From NCBI RefSeq assembly GCF_008806775.1, contig NZ_WAEM01000002.1, forward strand, positions 496,001 through 560,000: a stretch of DNA of 64,000 bases, read 5' to 3'. This DNA comes from Flavobacterium luteum. Its GTDB lineage: Bacteria > Bacteroidota > Bacteroidia > Flavobacteriales > Flavobacteriaceae. This document shows positions 52,401-60,402 of this stretch, piece by piece; positions within the stretch are counted from its first letter, which is position 1; every line of letters begins with the position of its first letter. The notes beneath the pieces are model-generated. The model did no database searches, was not told where the DNA came from, and saw nothing but the letters and a program-made list of their open reading frames with translations. The translations under genes were made by a program, and so were the position numbers.

Positions 52401-54401
52401 AAAAATACAAATGACTTAAGTTGGACTAATTTGTTAGGTTATTATCAAATGAATCGTGCAAGCGACATCAATAATGGCTATTTAGTAGATAAATCTGGCA
52501 ACTCTAAAAATGGTAAATTGAAAGGCATTTATATTCAAGAACCAGATACGGCACCAATTCCTTATACTTCAGTAGCTGATGGAAATTGGGAAACGGACAA
52601 TACTTGGACCAATTATCCAGTTTGGGATGTTCCTAATAGTATTGGTATTGATGCCTCAACAAGAATTGATTGGAATATAGTTCAAACCTCACATAATATC
52701 TCATCTAATGGTAATAAAACCGTATTGGGATTATTAGTAGACAGCAACACATTAACGGCAGCAAATGATTCAAAAATAGAAGTTTCTAGTTACCTAAAAT
52801 TAGATGGTAAAATAGATTTACAAGGAAAATCACAATTGATTCAAACCATAAATAGTGATTTGGAAGTTACAAGTGCTGGATATATTGAAAGAGACCAACA
52901 AGGACAATCAAATAAATTCAACTATAATTATTGGTCATCTCCTGTGGGGTCAATAAACACTACTAGCAACAATAATTCCTTTACGGTTGCTGGTATTATG
53001 AAAGACGGAACATATCCCGAAAATATTCAGGATATCGTTTGGACATCTGGATATGACGGTAGTCCCACAAACCCAATTACATTAAGTACATATTGGATAA
53101 ATAAATTCCAAAATCTAACTCCTATTTATGCCAATTGGACAAGAGTATCCCAAACAGGAACTTTACTTCCGGCTCAAGGATTTACCTTAAAAGGAAGTGG
53201 TGCGGCTACAGAAACTCAAAACTATACTTTTGTAGGAAAACCAAATAACGGGAATATTACTAGTACAATTGCAGCCAACAACATCAATTTGTGCGGAAAT
53301 CCATACGCATCTGCTTTAGATTCCTATGCTTTTATCAATGCAAATATTGATTCTATAACTGGAACATTATATTTCTGGGAACATTATAATACAAATAGCT
53401 CTCACGTATTGGCTCAATACCAAGGAGGATATGCAACTAGAAACCTTGTTGGAGGAACGGCTGCAGTTGCTCCAGCTGGGATTAGTGGTTTAGGTTCAAG
53501 CAACAGAGTTCCTGGAAGATACATTCCCGTAGGACAAGGTTTTATTTTATATGGAAGTAGTACAGGCGGAATCATAAATTTTGACAACAGCCAGAGAGCT
53601 TTTATAAAAGAATATGATGAAACAAATCCCAATCCCTTGTTCAGAAAATCTGCTTCTACTGTTGTTGAAAATGTATTCAATAACAAAAATGATGTAATTC
53701 CGTCAAAAACTGAATTCCCTAAAATTAGATTAGGATTCATAGCTGCAAATAATCTCCACAGGCAATTACTTCTTGGATTCATGGACAAAAACGCAACTAG
53801 TGGGATTGATACTGGCTATGATGCAAATATGATTGATGTTCAGCCAAACGATATGTATTTCTTAAATACCAATACAAAACTAGTAATTCAAGGTGATGGC
53901 TATTTTAATACTTCAAATGTGTATCCTATAGGAGTTGTTACCGCGGTGGAAGGAAATGTGAAATTTAATCTTGATAATCTTGAAGAATTTGATTCGAATC
54001 AAAACATATATATTTTTGATAATGTTACTAATTTATATCATGACATTCGCAAAGAAGCTTTCGAAATTTATCTTCCTGTAGGAACTGTAAATAATCGTTT
54101 TTCTTTACGATTTAAAAATACAGCTGCTATAGAGGAAAATATCTTAGTCTCAAACGAAAACATTATGGTAGCATTTACAAAAAATGACAAAATGATAAAT
54201 GTAAATAACAACGTTATAGATACAAAAGTAAAATCAGTTATTCTATTCAATATTCTTGGTCAATTTTTAAGTGCTTGGGAGGTTAAAAATGAAGATCAAA
54301 CAAAAATTAAAATCCCAGTTAATAACATAAGTTCTGGAACATATATTATAAAAGTACAAACATCAAAAGGTCATATTAATAAAAAGATTATCATTAATTA
54401 A
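49455..54401 (+). CDS. Giant 1648-residue LamG/DUF11-type T9SS protein
   Basis: Signal region about 18-38 (IIYLVFLILLFFVTIHVKAQ). The N-terminal half (about 40-560) is beta-rich, with NILYAGLYWTGKSD and WGMVVIYSNPMMKSRAVTLF motifs; similar regions are found in large Bacteroidota surface proteins. A DUF11-like repeat (about 575-690; INYSLDITNEGTDATNNTII) and an Ig-like segment follow. A LamG/concanavalin-A-like domain spans about 810-970 (INFDGIDDNVNFKNN ... FSIEAWIKPNT ... WYHIAVTFDGTNYQLYIDG). A further beta-rich module (about 1100-1500) leads to the T9SS-like C-terminus ending VQTSKGHINKKIIIN. Likely a surface adhesin or matrix protein; function unknown. It stands alone between duplicated tRNA/GIY-YIG remnants. 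Confidence 0.8.
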   Translation: MEKTILLAKKNCLFTTKNNIIYLVFLILLFFVTIHVKAQTQVTPQVNFSQRTSSASPTQKIYNIKGDFTLIGNTNLSLANYSNTTNNQRNTMEYIDIDGDPATLNSSMATLELSNSGENGANQNCSNILYAGLYWTGKSDDLDSFTASKKVQNGTKTTTDNLTVIDNQNIVNTNYNLNITRNNPSNTNRSPIYTFSGNGNSYVFKYTNNTDPNTVTLSVNGAAATNIPVTIIVSGTTATATLTTPYIITDGTATLTINQLIRDTATNLSSMNTRNSSSATVIVSGTVPIYTTLTKKYDKKVVSLKGPGDESYITITAKPNGGNSDIWFPGAAQSGIFVGYQEITDYVKAHGTGAYTVADIALKEGIDTSPGYSGGWGMVVIYSNPMMKSRAVTLFDGYANINGQASRGQYGLIPISGFTTVGSGPVNMKLGVMASEGDVALTGDYLAVQKLNANSTVYPANYLVLSHSGNSTTNFFNSSIFPFPAAGISNPNLVNNTGVDFSMFTIPNAGNSIIANNQTSTTFRFGSNSDIYTIFGFAMSVDSYLPEPKGLISVNSINNVTNPPILNALPGQTINYSLDITNEGTDATNNTIISIPIPATSIFHTGTIVYHTYHGFAPNTAPYFDPLLNKIIWKLGTLPITPGHPEYIYADVSFDLDVTTDCDIILNAGCNPLVSLDAGNITGQGAISGISFTKNFFQGYDTSDCHLPIEGAIQVTIDKSLCLEGMAGPDQISACGGDNVTLAAKSGTTGSWSIISGPSGGGEIFSDSTSSTSEFYSPNIGIYTLRWTTSCDNTDEALITLSLCNVINFDGIDDNVNFKNNFNLNSGNFSIEAWIKPNTTNENTQTILSKHLTPTSTDGYDLKLVNNFVSFNWNNNSLIATHAIDTNRWYHIAVTFDGTNYQLYIDGILDNTATGENPTGNNVDFILGAMSQNKSIPHNFYNGYADELRIWNTCLTVDQIRQTMNQEITDDGNGNVKGVIIPKNTNDLSWTNLLGYYQMNRASDINNGYLVDKSGNSKNGKLKGIYIQEPDTAPIPYTSVADGNWETDNTWTNYPVWDVPNSIGIDASTRIDWNIVQTSHNISSNGNKTVLGLLVDSNTLTAANDSKIEVSSYLKLDGKIDLQGKSQLIQTINSDLEVTSAGYIERDQQGQSNKFNYNYWSSPVGSINTTSNNNSFTVAGIMKDGTYPENIQDIVWTSGYDGSPTNPITLSTYWINKFQNLTPIYANWTRVSQTGTLLPAQGFTLKGSGAATETQNYTFVGKPNNGNITSTIAANNINLCGNPYASALDSYAFINANIDSITGTLYFWEHYNTNSSHVLAQYQGGYATRNLVGGTAAVAPAGISGLGSSNRVPGRYIPVGQGFILYGSSTGGIINFDNSQRAFIKEYDETNPNPLFRKSASTVVENVFNNKNDVIPSKTEFPKIRLGFIAANNLHRQLLLGFMDKNATSGIDTGYDANMIDVQPNDMYFLNTNTKLVIQGDGYFNTSNVYPIGVVTAVEGNVKFNLDNLEEFDSNQNIYIFDNVTNLYHDIRKEAFEIYLPVGTVNNRFSLRFKNTAAIEENILVSNENIMVAFTKNDKMINVNNNVIDTKVKSVILFNILGQFLSAWEVKNEDQTKIKIPVNNISSGTYIIKVQTSKGHINKKIIIN

Positions 54402-54453
54402 AAAATCCCTTGCTCCTATTTCCTACCAATTAATTATTTCCTGCAGATGAAAT

Positions 54454-54528
54454 AAAATGAAAAATAAAATTTATAAAAACCTTATGGTATATCCAGAAAT
54501 GATAGACAAGTTATTACAAAACACTTGA
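54454..54528 (+). pseudogene. GIY-YIG nuclease 3' remnant, second copy
   Basis: Only the last 24 codons remain: KMKNKIYKNLMVYPEMIDKL ending LQNT and TGA 54526-54528. It matches the end of the relic at 48819-49079 but lacks one codon. No upstream part is present, so recombination or deletion between copies is likely. Confidence 0.75.
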
Positions 54529-54547
54529 ACTCATAATCAAAGCCCCA
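54454..54547. repeat. Direct repeat, copy 2
   Basis: 94 bp matching 49002-49098, ending AATCAAAGCCCCA. It is followed by a tRNA-Asn 3' remnant rather than the diverged flank of copy 1. Confidence 0.85.
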
Positions 54548-54557
54548 ATAGATATAG

Positions 54558-54584
54558 GGATTGGTTCGAGCCCAAGATAGGTAG
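54558..54584 (+). other. tRNA-Asn 3' remnant (copy C)
   Basis: GGATTGGTTCGAGCCCAAGA followed by TAGGTAG matches the T arm and acceptor 3' strand of tRNA-Asn (38602-38629) with a few changes. No D arm or anticodon arm is present, so no tRNA is made. The sequence after it (AAAGCCATTCATTTGACTGG then T-run) is a diverged copy of the terminator at 48747-48776. Confidence 0.75.
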
Positions 54585-54678
54585 CTAAAGCAGAAAGCCA
54601 TTCATTTGACTGGGTTTTTTGTTTTCCATAACGATGGATTTTTTATATCGCTATTTAAGGATAAGACATTCTAATAAT

Positions 54679-54711
54679 AAAAAAACTCAAAATTTCTTTA
54701 GAGTTTTTTTT
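54679..54711. terminator. Terminator candidate between the giant gene and the fructan locus
   Basis: AAAAAAACTC, 12-base loop, GAGTTTTTTTT. The stem is A/T-heavy but runs of A and T on both sides suit bidirectional use. The rest of 54402-54781 beyond this and the tRNA/GIY-YIG relics is AT-rich with no other feature. Confidence 0.55.
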
Positions 54712-54741
54712 GATTTCTAACAATTACTATATGTATATTGT

Positions 54742-54772
54742 AAAAAGCTATATATATCTGAATCGCTTTTTT
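54742..54772 (-). terminator. Terminator candidate after the fructokinase gene
   Basis: On the minus strand AAAAAGC, 16-base loop, GCTTTTT. It lies just past the stop of the last gene of the fructan locus (54782). The stem is only 7 bp and mostly A-T. Confidence 0.5.
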
Positions 54773-54781
54773 ATATACTAT

Positions 54782-55681
54782 TTATTTTAACATCATAAAC
54801 TTTACAATCTCCTTTTCTAAAATCTTAGGATTAGCTCCCTCATGACCTGCTACTAATGCTCCTAAAGCACAAGCGTAATTTAAAGATTTTTGAGGTGACT
54901 TCCCTCTTAGTAATCTAATTATTAATGAAGCTAGAAATGAATCTCCTGCGCCAACAGTATCAACCACTTTTATAAAATAACCACTATTATAATAAAACCT
55001 TTCATTATAGTACAAAACAGCTCCAAATGCACCTTTAGTAACGCATACTTGTTTTGTATTTGTTTTATCAGCAATGAATTTAATATTCTGCTCAAAAGAA
55101 TTATATGGGGAATTCAATTTTCTGCTTATTTCAAATAATTCTTCATCATTAAGCTTTATGAAATCTGCTTTCAGCATCAAATCTATTAATACCTCTTGTG
55201 TATAATAGGGTGCTCTTAAATTGGCATCAAAAACTTTATATTTTGCTATTTCCAATAAAGCATTTAAAGTAGATCTTGATTCTTCATCTCTACAAATTAA
55301 ACTTCCAAAAATAAAAACATCTGCATCCGCAACTATATCTTTAATATCTTCATTTAGAACTATTTTATCCCAAGCAGATGGGTACAAAATATCATATGAT
55401 GCATTTCCTTTTTCATTAATCATTACATTAACTACTCCGGATTTATACTCTTCGCTTATTTGAATTATATCAGTATCAATCCCGTTCTCAGATAGAAAAG
55501 AAAGAATTTCTTTACCATCAACATCGGAACCAACTTTACTAATAATTGTTGATTCAGCTCCAAACGATTTCATTCTAAGCGCTACATTCAATGGTGCACC
55601 TCCAATTTTCTTGTGAGTTGGAAAAACATCCCATAATACTTCGCCATAGGTAACGGCCTTAACCTTAAATAATTTAATCAT
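54782..55681 (-). CDS. PfkB-family sugar kinase, probable fructokinase
   Basis: 299 residues from the ATG at 55681 (MIKLFKVKAVTYGEVLWDVF); an upstream in-frame ATG at 55720 gives an unusual extension. Ribokinase-fold signature 1 appears as KIGGAPLNVALRMKSFGAES and signature 2 as VDTVGAGDSFLASLI with the catalytic Asp. The GEVLWDVFP start is typical of Bacteroidota fructokinases of fructan loci. It would phosphorylate fructose to fructose-6-phosphate. As last gene of the locus, 88 bp after the DUF4960 gene, it links sugar release outside to glycolysis inside. Confidence 0.85.
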   Translation of the reverse strand: MIKLFKVKAVTYGEVLWDVFPTHKKIGGAPLNVALRMKSFGAESTIISKVGSDVDGKEILSFLSENGIDTDIIQISEEYKSGVVNVMINEKGNASYDILYPSAWDKIVLNEDIKDIVADADVFIFGSLICRDEESRSTLNALLEIAKYKVFDANLRAPYYTQEVLIDLMLKADFIKLNDEELFEISRKLNSPYNSFEQNIKFIADKTNTKQVCVTKGAFGAVLYYNERFYYNSGYFIKVVDTVGAGDSFLASLIIRLLRGKSPQKSLNYACALGALVAGHEGANPKILEKEIVKFMMLK

Positions 55682-55769
55682 TTTTTCTAATTTTAATAAA
55701 TTTAAATAATTAAAGGGCAAGTAAAACTTGCCCGATAAAATTACTAACCAAAAAATTATTATTGAATTA

Positions 55770-56924
55770 CTATTTTGTATTTAAATAATCTATCGAATTA
55801 CGGTAGATTCCTTGAATGTTGGATGCATAAGCATTTGTTCTACCATCATTCATAGCCCATTCCATACCCCCAACGCCTATTGCAATAATAGTTCCAGCAT
55901 AAACGGAATTCGATTTAAACTCAATAATACCAGGACAACATTCATCTGATACACCAGACCAAACAGCGAGAACTTTTCCTCCGTATAAATTTTCGAATTC
56001 TGCGAACTGCCCTTTTTGATGTCCTGGCCCCAATAATGGTGCTATATCCCATAAATTATTATGATCTTCTTTGTATCCTCCACTAATTATAGGAAAATAA
56101 CCATTAGAATCTGTAGTAATTACTTGAGTAAAGTTGTAAATAGGATTACTTCTTTGATCATTTTGGAAATTCACACCACCATCAATGCCCCAAGTTTCAG
56201 AATTAACAAATCCAATGCCGTTTCCTTTTATTGTTAAAAGACCACTTTTATCACGACCTACTACTTCAGCATAACTAGTCGCCATACCTCCTAAAAGCAT
56301 CTTACCACCTTCAACAAGATATTGAGTTAATATGTTTTTCTTGTCTAAACTTACTTGTGGTAGAGCCGATGTTCCCTCAGTATCATAAAAGAAGAAAACA
56401 ACATTCACTGTTTTTAAAGAATTTAGCGTTAAATCAGAGAAAGGAATAAAAACAAATCTACTTCCATAAGTATCTTTTGCCCATTGAGCAGCTGCTTTTA
56501 CATCTTCATCAACAATTGTTGCAATCGAGCTGGCATCACTAACAAAAGCTATTTGATTTGGTAACACACGAGCATTTATTATATATCGTCTCGTTTTATC
56601 CCCTGATGTAGCAGTTAGTTCAAGTGGGGTTGTTAAATTTACCGTTGACCCAGTTGCTGGAGAAACAGTTACACCTTCTGGACTTTGTATATCTAATACT
56701 ACTGCCGCTAAATTGGTATCTGAAGGCAAAACAAAATTAACAACTCCAGACAAATTATCTATCGTAGCACTGGTTTGACCTATTTTAATGGATTCGATTA
56801 CATTCAATGTACTTGTCAATTCATCGTCATAATTGAGACGTTCTTCACAAGAGTATGTTATTGTTGCTATTACTAGCAACAATACATAATTCAATTGAAA
56901 TGAGTTTATAAATTTATTTTTCAT
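55770..56924 (-). CDS. DUF4960 surface lipoprotein (fructan-binding candidate), shorter copy
   Basis: 384 residues. The lipoprotein signal ends at ATITYSCEERLNY with Cys26. One DUF5018-like beta domain (about 40-120; VSPATGSTVNLTTPLELTA) precedes a DUF4960 domain (about 125-380) with QWAKDTYGSRFVFIPFSDL, NVVFFFYDTEGTSALPQVSL and GVGGMEWAMNDGRTNAYASN. In the Bacteroides levan locus the corresponding surface protein carries this type of domain (recollection). It probably captures fructan at the cell surface. It lies 17 bp after its longer paralogue. Confidence 0.85.
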   Translation of the reverse strand: MKNKFINSFQLNYVLLLVIATITYSCEERLNYDDELTSTLNVIESIKIGQTSATIDNLSGVVNFVLPSDTNLAAVVLDIQSPEGVTVSPATGSTVNLTTPLELTATSGDKTRRYIINARVLPNQIAFVSDASSIATIVDEDVKAAAQWAKDTYGSRFVFIPFSDLTLNSLKTVNVVFFFYDTEGTSALPQVSLDKKNILTQYLVEGGKMLLGGMATSYAEVVGRDKSGLLTIKGNGIGFVNSETWGIDGGVNFQNDQRSNPIYNFTQVITTDSNGYFPIISGGYKEDHNNLWDIAPLLGPGHQKGQFAEFENLYGGKVLAVWSGVSDECCPGIIEFKSNSVYAGTIIAIGVGGMEWAMNDGRTNAYASNIQGIYRNSIDYLNTK

Positions 56925-56941
56925 AGTAATAATTATTTAAT

Positions 56942-58657
56942 TTATTGAAGTAAATAGTCAATTGCGTTTTGAGTCAATTTAGTCACATTCTTTTGGAATT
57001 GGTTTGTTCTACCATCGTTCATTTCCCATTCATAAGAAGCTGCGCCAACTGAAATAATTTTTCCCTGCCAAACACCTGTAGGATGCCATTCTGCTGCAGC
57101 TACAACACACATGTCTGGAATAAATTGCCAATCACCAAGAATAGTACAATGTGTAAGTGCTTCAAATTCTGCTCCTCTCGAGACACTACAATGTTGAAGT
57201 GTTAAGTCAGCAATTGGTCCTAAATCCCAAACTGCATTATGATCCTCTTTGTACCCATTATCGATTAATGGAATAAATGTCCAAGAAAATGTTTCTCCTA
57301 TAGAATTTTTAACACTCGTACTAGTGATGCCTGCAAAAATTGGATGAGTCGTTACATTAGTAGGCTTGCCAGCAGAATTATTTAATCCCCAATAATCACT
57401 ATTTGGACCACCTGCTCCAGCACCTAAAACATTTGGATTATATGGTATTCTTCCCATATCATCAATATATGTATTTGCTAGACCCGCCATAAACATATTT
57501 CTACCGCTTTTAACAAAATCAGCTAAAACGCTGACCTTTGCGCTTGGAATTGCACCTCCGTCAGGAAGTTCAGACGAATCAGTATTATCATAATAGAAGA
57601 ATACAACTTTTACATCTGCTAGTTCAGCAGGAGTTAAATTTGCAATAGAGATATATTTGAACAAAGATCCGTAATGAGTTTCTGTCCATAGTGCAGCAGC
57701 TTTTGTATCTGGTTCACTAATGGCTCCAATAGTTGTAGCGTTTCCAATAAAAGCTACTTTTGTTGGAGTGATAGATTGAATGGTAACCGAATATGTTTTA
57801 GTTAATTTTTCAGAATTTGTTACTGTATAATTTACCGAACCAATTGAAAAATTTTGTGCTATACCAGAAGTTGGATTTACCGATTGTCCCGATGGAATAG
57901 TAATTGTTGGTGAAATAGACGTTAAGTTTGCACTAGGAGGCAATACGACTAAAATAGTATTTGTTGAATTATCGATGATACCATTTACACCATTTACACT
58001 AAAACCTGTAATAGCTGGCGCACTAATTTGAGTTACCGTTACTGTATATTGTTTTGCAGTATATCCATTATTTGATAAAACTGTATATACTACTGGAGAA
58101 GTAAAATTTCTCGCCACTCCAGAAGCAACATCTACAGTTGTTCCTCCAGCAATAACAAAAGAGGGCGCTAAATTATTTAAATTACCATCTTGACTACCAA
58201 TTTCAACTGCAATAGTATTATTAGTTTCATTAATAACGCCTGTTTTACCAGCAATAGAAAATGATAATATTTTAGGATCACCATATGCAGCTAGGCTTAC
58301 TGTATAGGTTCTGTGAGCTCCATTTGTAGAAACCACTTCAAATGTTACTGGACCTGCACTAAAATCTATAGTTGAACCTGAAGCAGGTGTTACAGTTGCA
58401 GATTCTGGAAGTCTAATTTCAGGGGTAACATTTTTCAAATCAGTTCCTGAAGGTAATGTCATTGTGATAGTTCCGATGGTATGATTTATATCTGCAAACT
58501 TAGTTCCTACTTTAAAAGATTGAATTATGGATTGTGTATAATCTGGAACATTATCCGAAAAATTATCGTCTTTTGAACAAGAGATTACAGCAAAGATAAG
58601 CGTCATAAGGGCTAACGCCATTTTATAAATAGACAGTTGATTATTTATTGTTTTCAT
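56942..58657 (-). CDS. DUF4960 surface lipoprotein (fructan-binding candidate), longer copy
   Basis: 571 residues with lipobox MTLIFAVISCSKDD (Cys near 27). Three DUF5018-like beta repeats of about 85 residues follow (IIQSFKVGTKFADINHTIG; KILSFSIAGKTGVINETNN; AITGFSVNGVNGIIDNSTN), then a DUF4960 domain (about 300-571) with LWTETHYGSLFKYISIANL, VVFFYYDNTDSSELPDGG and GAASYEWEMNDGRTNQFQKN. The shorter neighbour has only one such repeat, so the pair arose by duplication with change in stalk length. It lies 27 bp after susD. Confidence 0.85.
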   Translation of the reverse strand: MKTINNQLSIYKMALALMTLIFAVISCSKDDNFSDNVPDYTQSIIQSFKVGTKFADINHTIGTITMTLPSGTDLKNVTPEIRLPESATVTPASGSTIDFSAGPVTFEVVSTNGAHRTYTVSLAAYGDPKILSFSIAGKTGVINETNNTIAVEIGSQDGNLNNLAPSFVIAGGTTVDVASGVARNFTSPVVYTVLSNNGYTAKQYTVTVTQISAPAITGFSVNGVNGIIDNSTNTILVVLPPSANLTSISPTITIPSGQSVNPTSGIAQNFSIGSVNYTVTNSEKLTKTYSVTIQSITPTKVAFIGNATTIGAISEPDTKAAALWTETHYGSLFKYISIANLTPAELADVKVVFFYYDNTDSSELPDGGAIPSAKVSVLADFVKSGRNMFMAGLANTYIDDMGRIPYNPNVLGAGAGGPNSDYWGLNNSAGKPTNVTTHPIFAGITSTSVKNSIGETFSWTFIPLIDNGYKEDHNAVWDLGPIADLTLQHCSVSRGAEFEALTHCTILGDWQFIPDMCVVAAAEWHPTGVWQGKIISVGAASYEWEMNDGRTNQFQKNVTKLTQNAIDYLLQ

Positions 58658-58684
58658 ATTTTTTAATATTTAGTTTATTTTTAA

Positions 58685-60391
58685 TTAGTATCCAGCTCTT
58701 TGTTTATATACTCCTGAACTCGCATCAATTTCAATTTGTGGTATGGGTAAATATTGTTCGTGAGCTTGTAATGAAGCACTTTGTAAATAGGTACGACGTG
58801 TTTTTTCAACCTGAATGTAGTTGTTGACATATTGTTCGGCAATACCCCATCTTACCAGGTCATAAAAACCATGTCCTTCATTTGCCAACTCTAATCGACG
58901 CTCCATTCTAAGAGCTTTTCTTGCAGCATCTTGAGACAAACTCAAAGGATAAGGATTTATTAAATAATTTGCAGCATTTTGAGATGGATTGTTGAAATCT
59001 TTAACATAAGGAGCATTTTTGGCTCTGTTTCTAATATCATTAATCAAAGTAATACCTTCAGACATATTTGCTCCAGATTCAATTAAAGCTTCTGCTTTCC
59101 ATAACAACAAATCGCTGTATTTAATGATCGGGAAGTCTAAATTACCAAGTGCCCAAGGGAACCCTGTAGGATTTGAAGCCAAACCGTTTGAATTTGGAGA
59201 AATTACATTTTTCTTACCTTCAAAATAACCATAAGTGGCAGGATCTCTACTCCAATCATTTTGCTGTGGTCTTGCAGCCCAATCTTTCCAAGTTATGCCT
59301 AGTCTTCCAACTTCATGATCTAGTCTTGGATCTACTAAGTCTGTTGAAGTTACATTTGCATTATTATAACTGTCAAAAAGAGGAAGTCCATCTGCTCCAA
59401 CTTTAAAAGCGTTTACCAAGTTTTGCGAAGGTTTATCAAAATCATCCCCATTCAAATAAGGGTTTTTAGTGTCGTCTCCTGGGCTATCAGGTGCATTTAA
59501 TAAATTACCAAAGTTTAAATTACCAAATTCTGACCCGTCATTTATTGAATATTGAACTGCAAAAATGTTTTCACGATTTCCATAACCTGGGATTGAATAT
59601 AATTTTTCGATATCATCTACTAATCCATATTTTCCTGAATTAATAACATAGTTTGCACTTACAATTGTCTCAGGCCATTTTTTTTGAAATACTTGCGCTT
59701 TACATAAGTACGCATAAGCTACCACTTTATTTGCTCTACCTAAATCTGTTTGTGTATCAGGTAAAAGAGCAATCGCATCGTTCAAATCGCCTTCCACTTT
59801 AGACCACATAAAGCTAGTATCAAAAGTATTTGTGATTTTATTAATATCTGCAATTGGAGTGTTTTCATCGTACCAAACTATAGATCCAAAATTTTTAATG
59901 GCTTCAAAATAAAAATGAGCTCTTAAAACTTTTAATTCTCCAATTCTTCTTTTCTTATTAGGAAATTTAGCTTCATCTATTGTGCTAATTGCTCTTAAAG
60001 CCGAATCCACCCTTTTAATTCCAAAATAAATCGCTCTCCAAACATTGTACGCATTTTCACTTGAAGGGAATAAATCGTGTGTTTCCAGTTGATGCATGCC
60101 TCCTCCAGGATTATCACCAGTTCCACCACCTCCTTTATAGGAATCGCCACAACGTATGTCGCTTGTAGCCCAATTGGATGGAGCATGGTCAAAAGGCCAT
60201 AAGTCTCTAAATTCACCCGTATTATAGCGATAATCAAGTGCGCTATAAGCCGCAATGACTAATTGCTCTGGGTCAATATTATCTGCCGATAAAACATAAT
60301 TTTCTTTTACATCTAAATCGCTGTCATTTACACAGGAAAGCAATTGCATGCTTATCATAAGAGTAAATACTATTTTAAATTTTGTTTTCAT
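58685..60391 (-). CDS. RagB/SusD family nutrient-uptake lipoprotein
   Basis: 568 residues with lipobox MISMQLLSCVNDSD. The SusD fold has the N-terminal TPR-like helices (NVWRAIYFGIKRVDSALRAI, RRIGELKVLRAHFYFEAIKN) and the C-terminal RagB segment (FPIIKYSDLLLWKAEALIES, LINDIRNRAKNAPY, RKALRMERRLELANEGHGF, YLPIPQIEI). It caps the SusC channel and binds oligosaccharide, here presumably fructan. It begins 11 bp after the susC stop; both are always paired. Confidence 0.95.
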   Translation of the reverse strand: MKTKFKIVFTLMISMQLLSCVNDSDLDVKENYVLSADNIDPEQLVIAAYSALDYRYNTGEFRDLWPFDHAPSNWATSDIRCGDSYKGGGGTGDNPGGGMHQLETHDLFPSSENAYNVWRAIYFGIKRVDSALRAISTIDEAKFPNKKRRIGELKVLRAHFYFEAIKNFGSIVWYDENTPIADINKITNTFDTSFMWSKVEGDLNDAIALLPDTQTDLGRANKVVAYAYLCKAQVFQKKWPETIVSANYVINSGKYGLVDDIEKLYSIPGYGNRENIFAVQYSINDGSEFGNLNFGNLLNAPDSPGDDTKNPYLNGDDFDKPSQNLVNAFKVGADGLPLFDSYNNANVTSTDLVDPRLDHEVGRLGITWKDWAARPQQNDWSRDPATYGYFEGKKNVISPNSNGLASNPTGFPWALGNLDFPIIKYSDLLLWKAEALIESGANMSEGITLINDIRNRAKNAPYVKDFNNPSQNAANYLINPYPLSLSQDAARKALRMERRLELANEGHGFYDLVRWGIAEQYVNNYIQVEKTRRTYLQSASLQAHEQYLPIPQIEIDASSGVYKQRAGY

Positions 60392-60402
60392 ATTTTAAGA
60401 TT

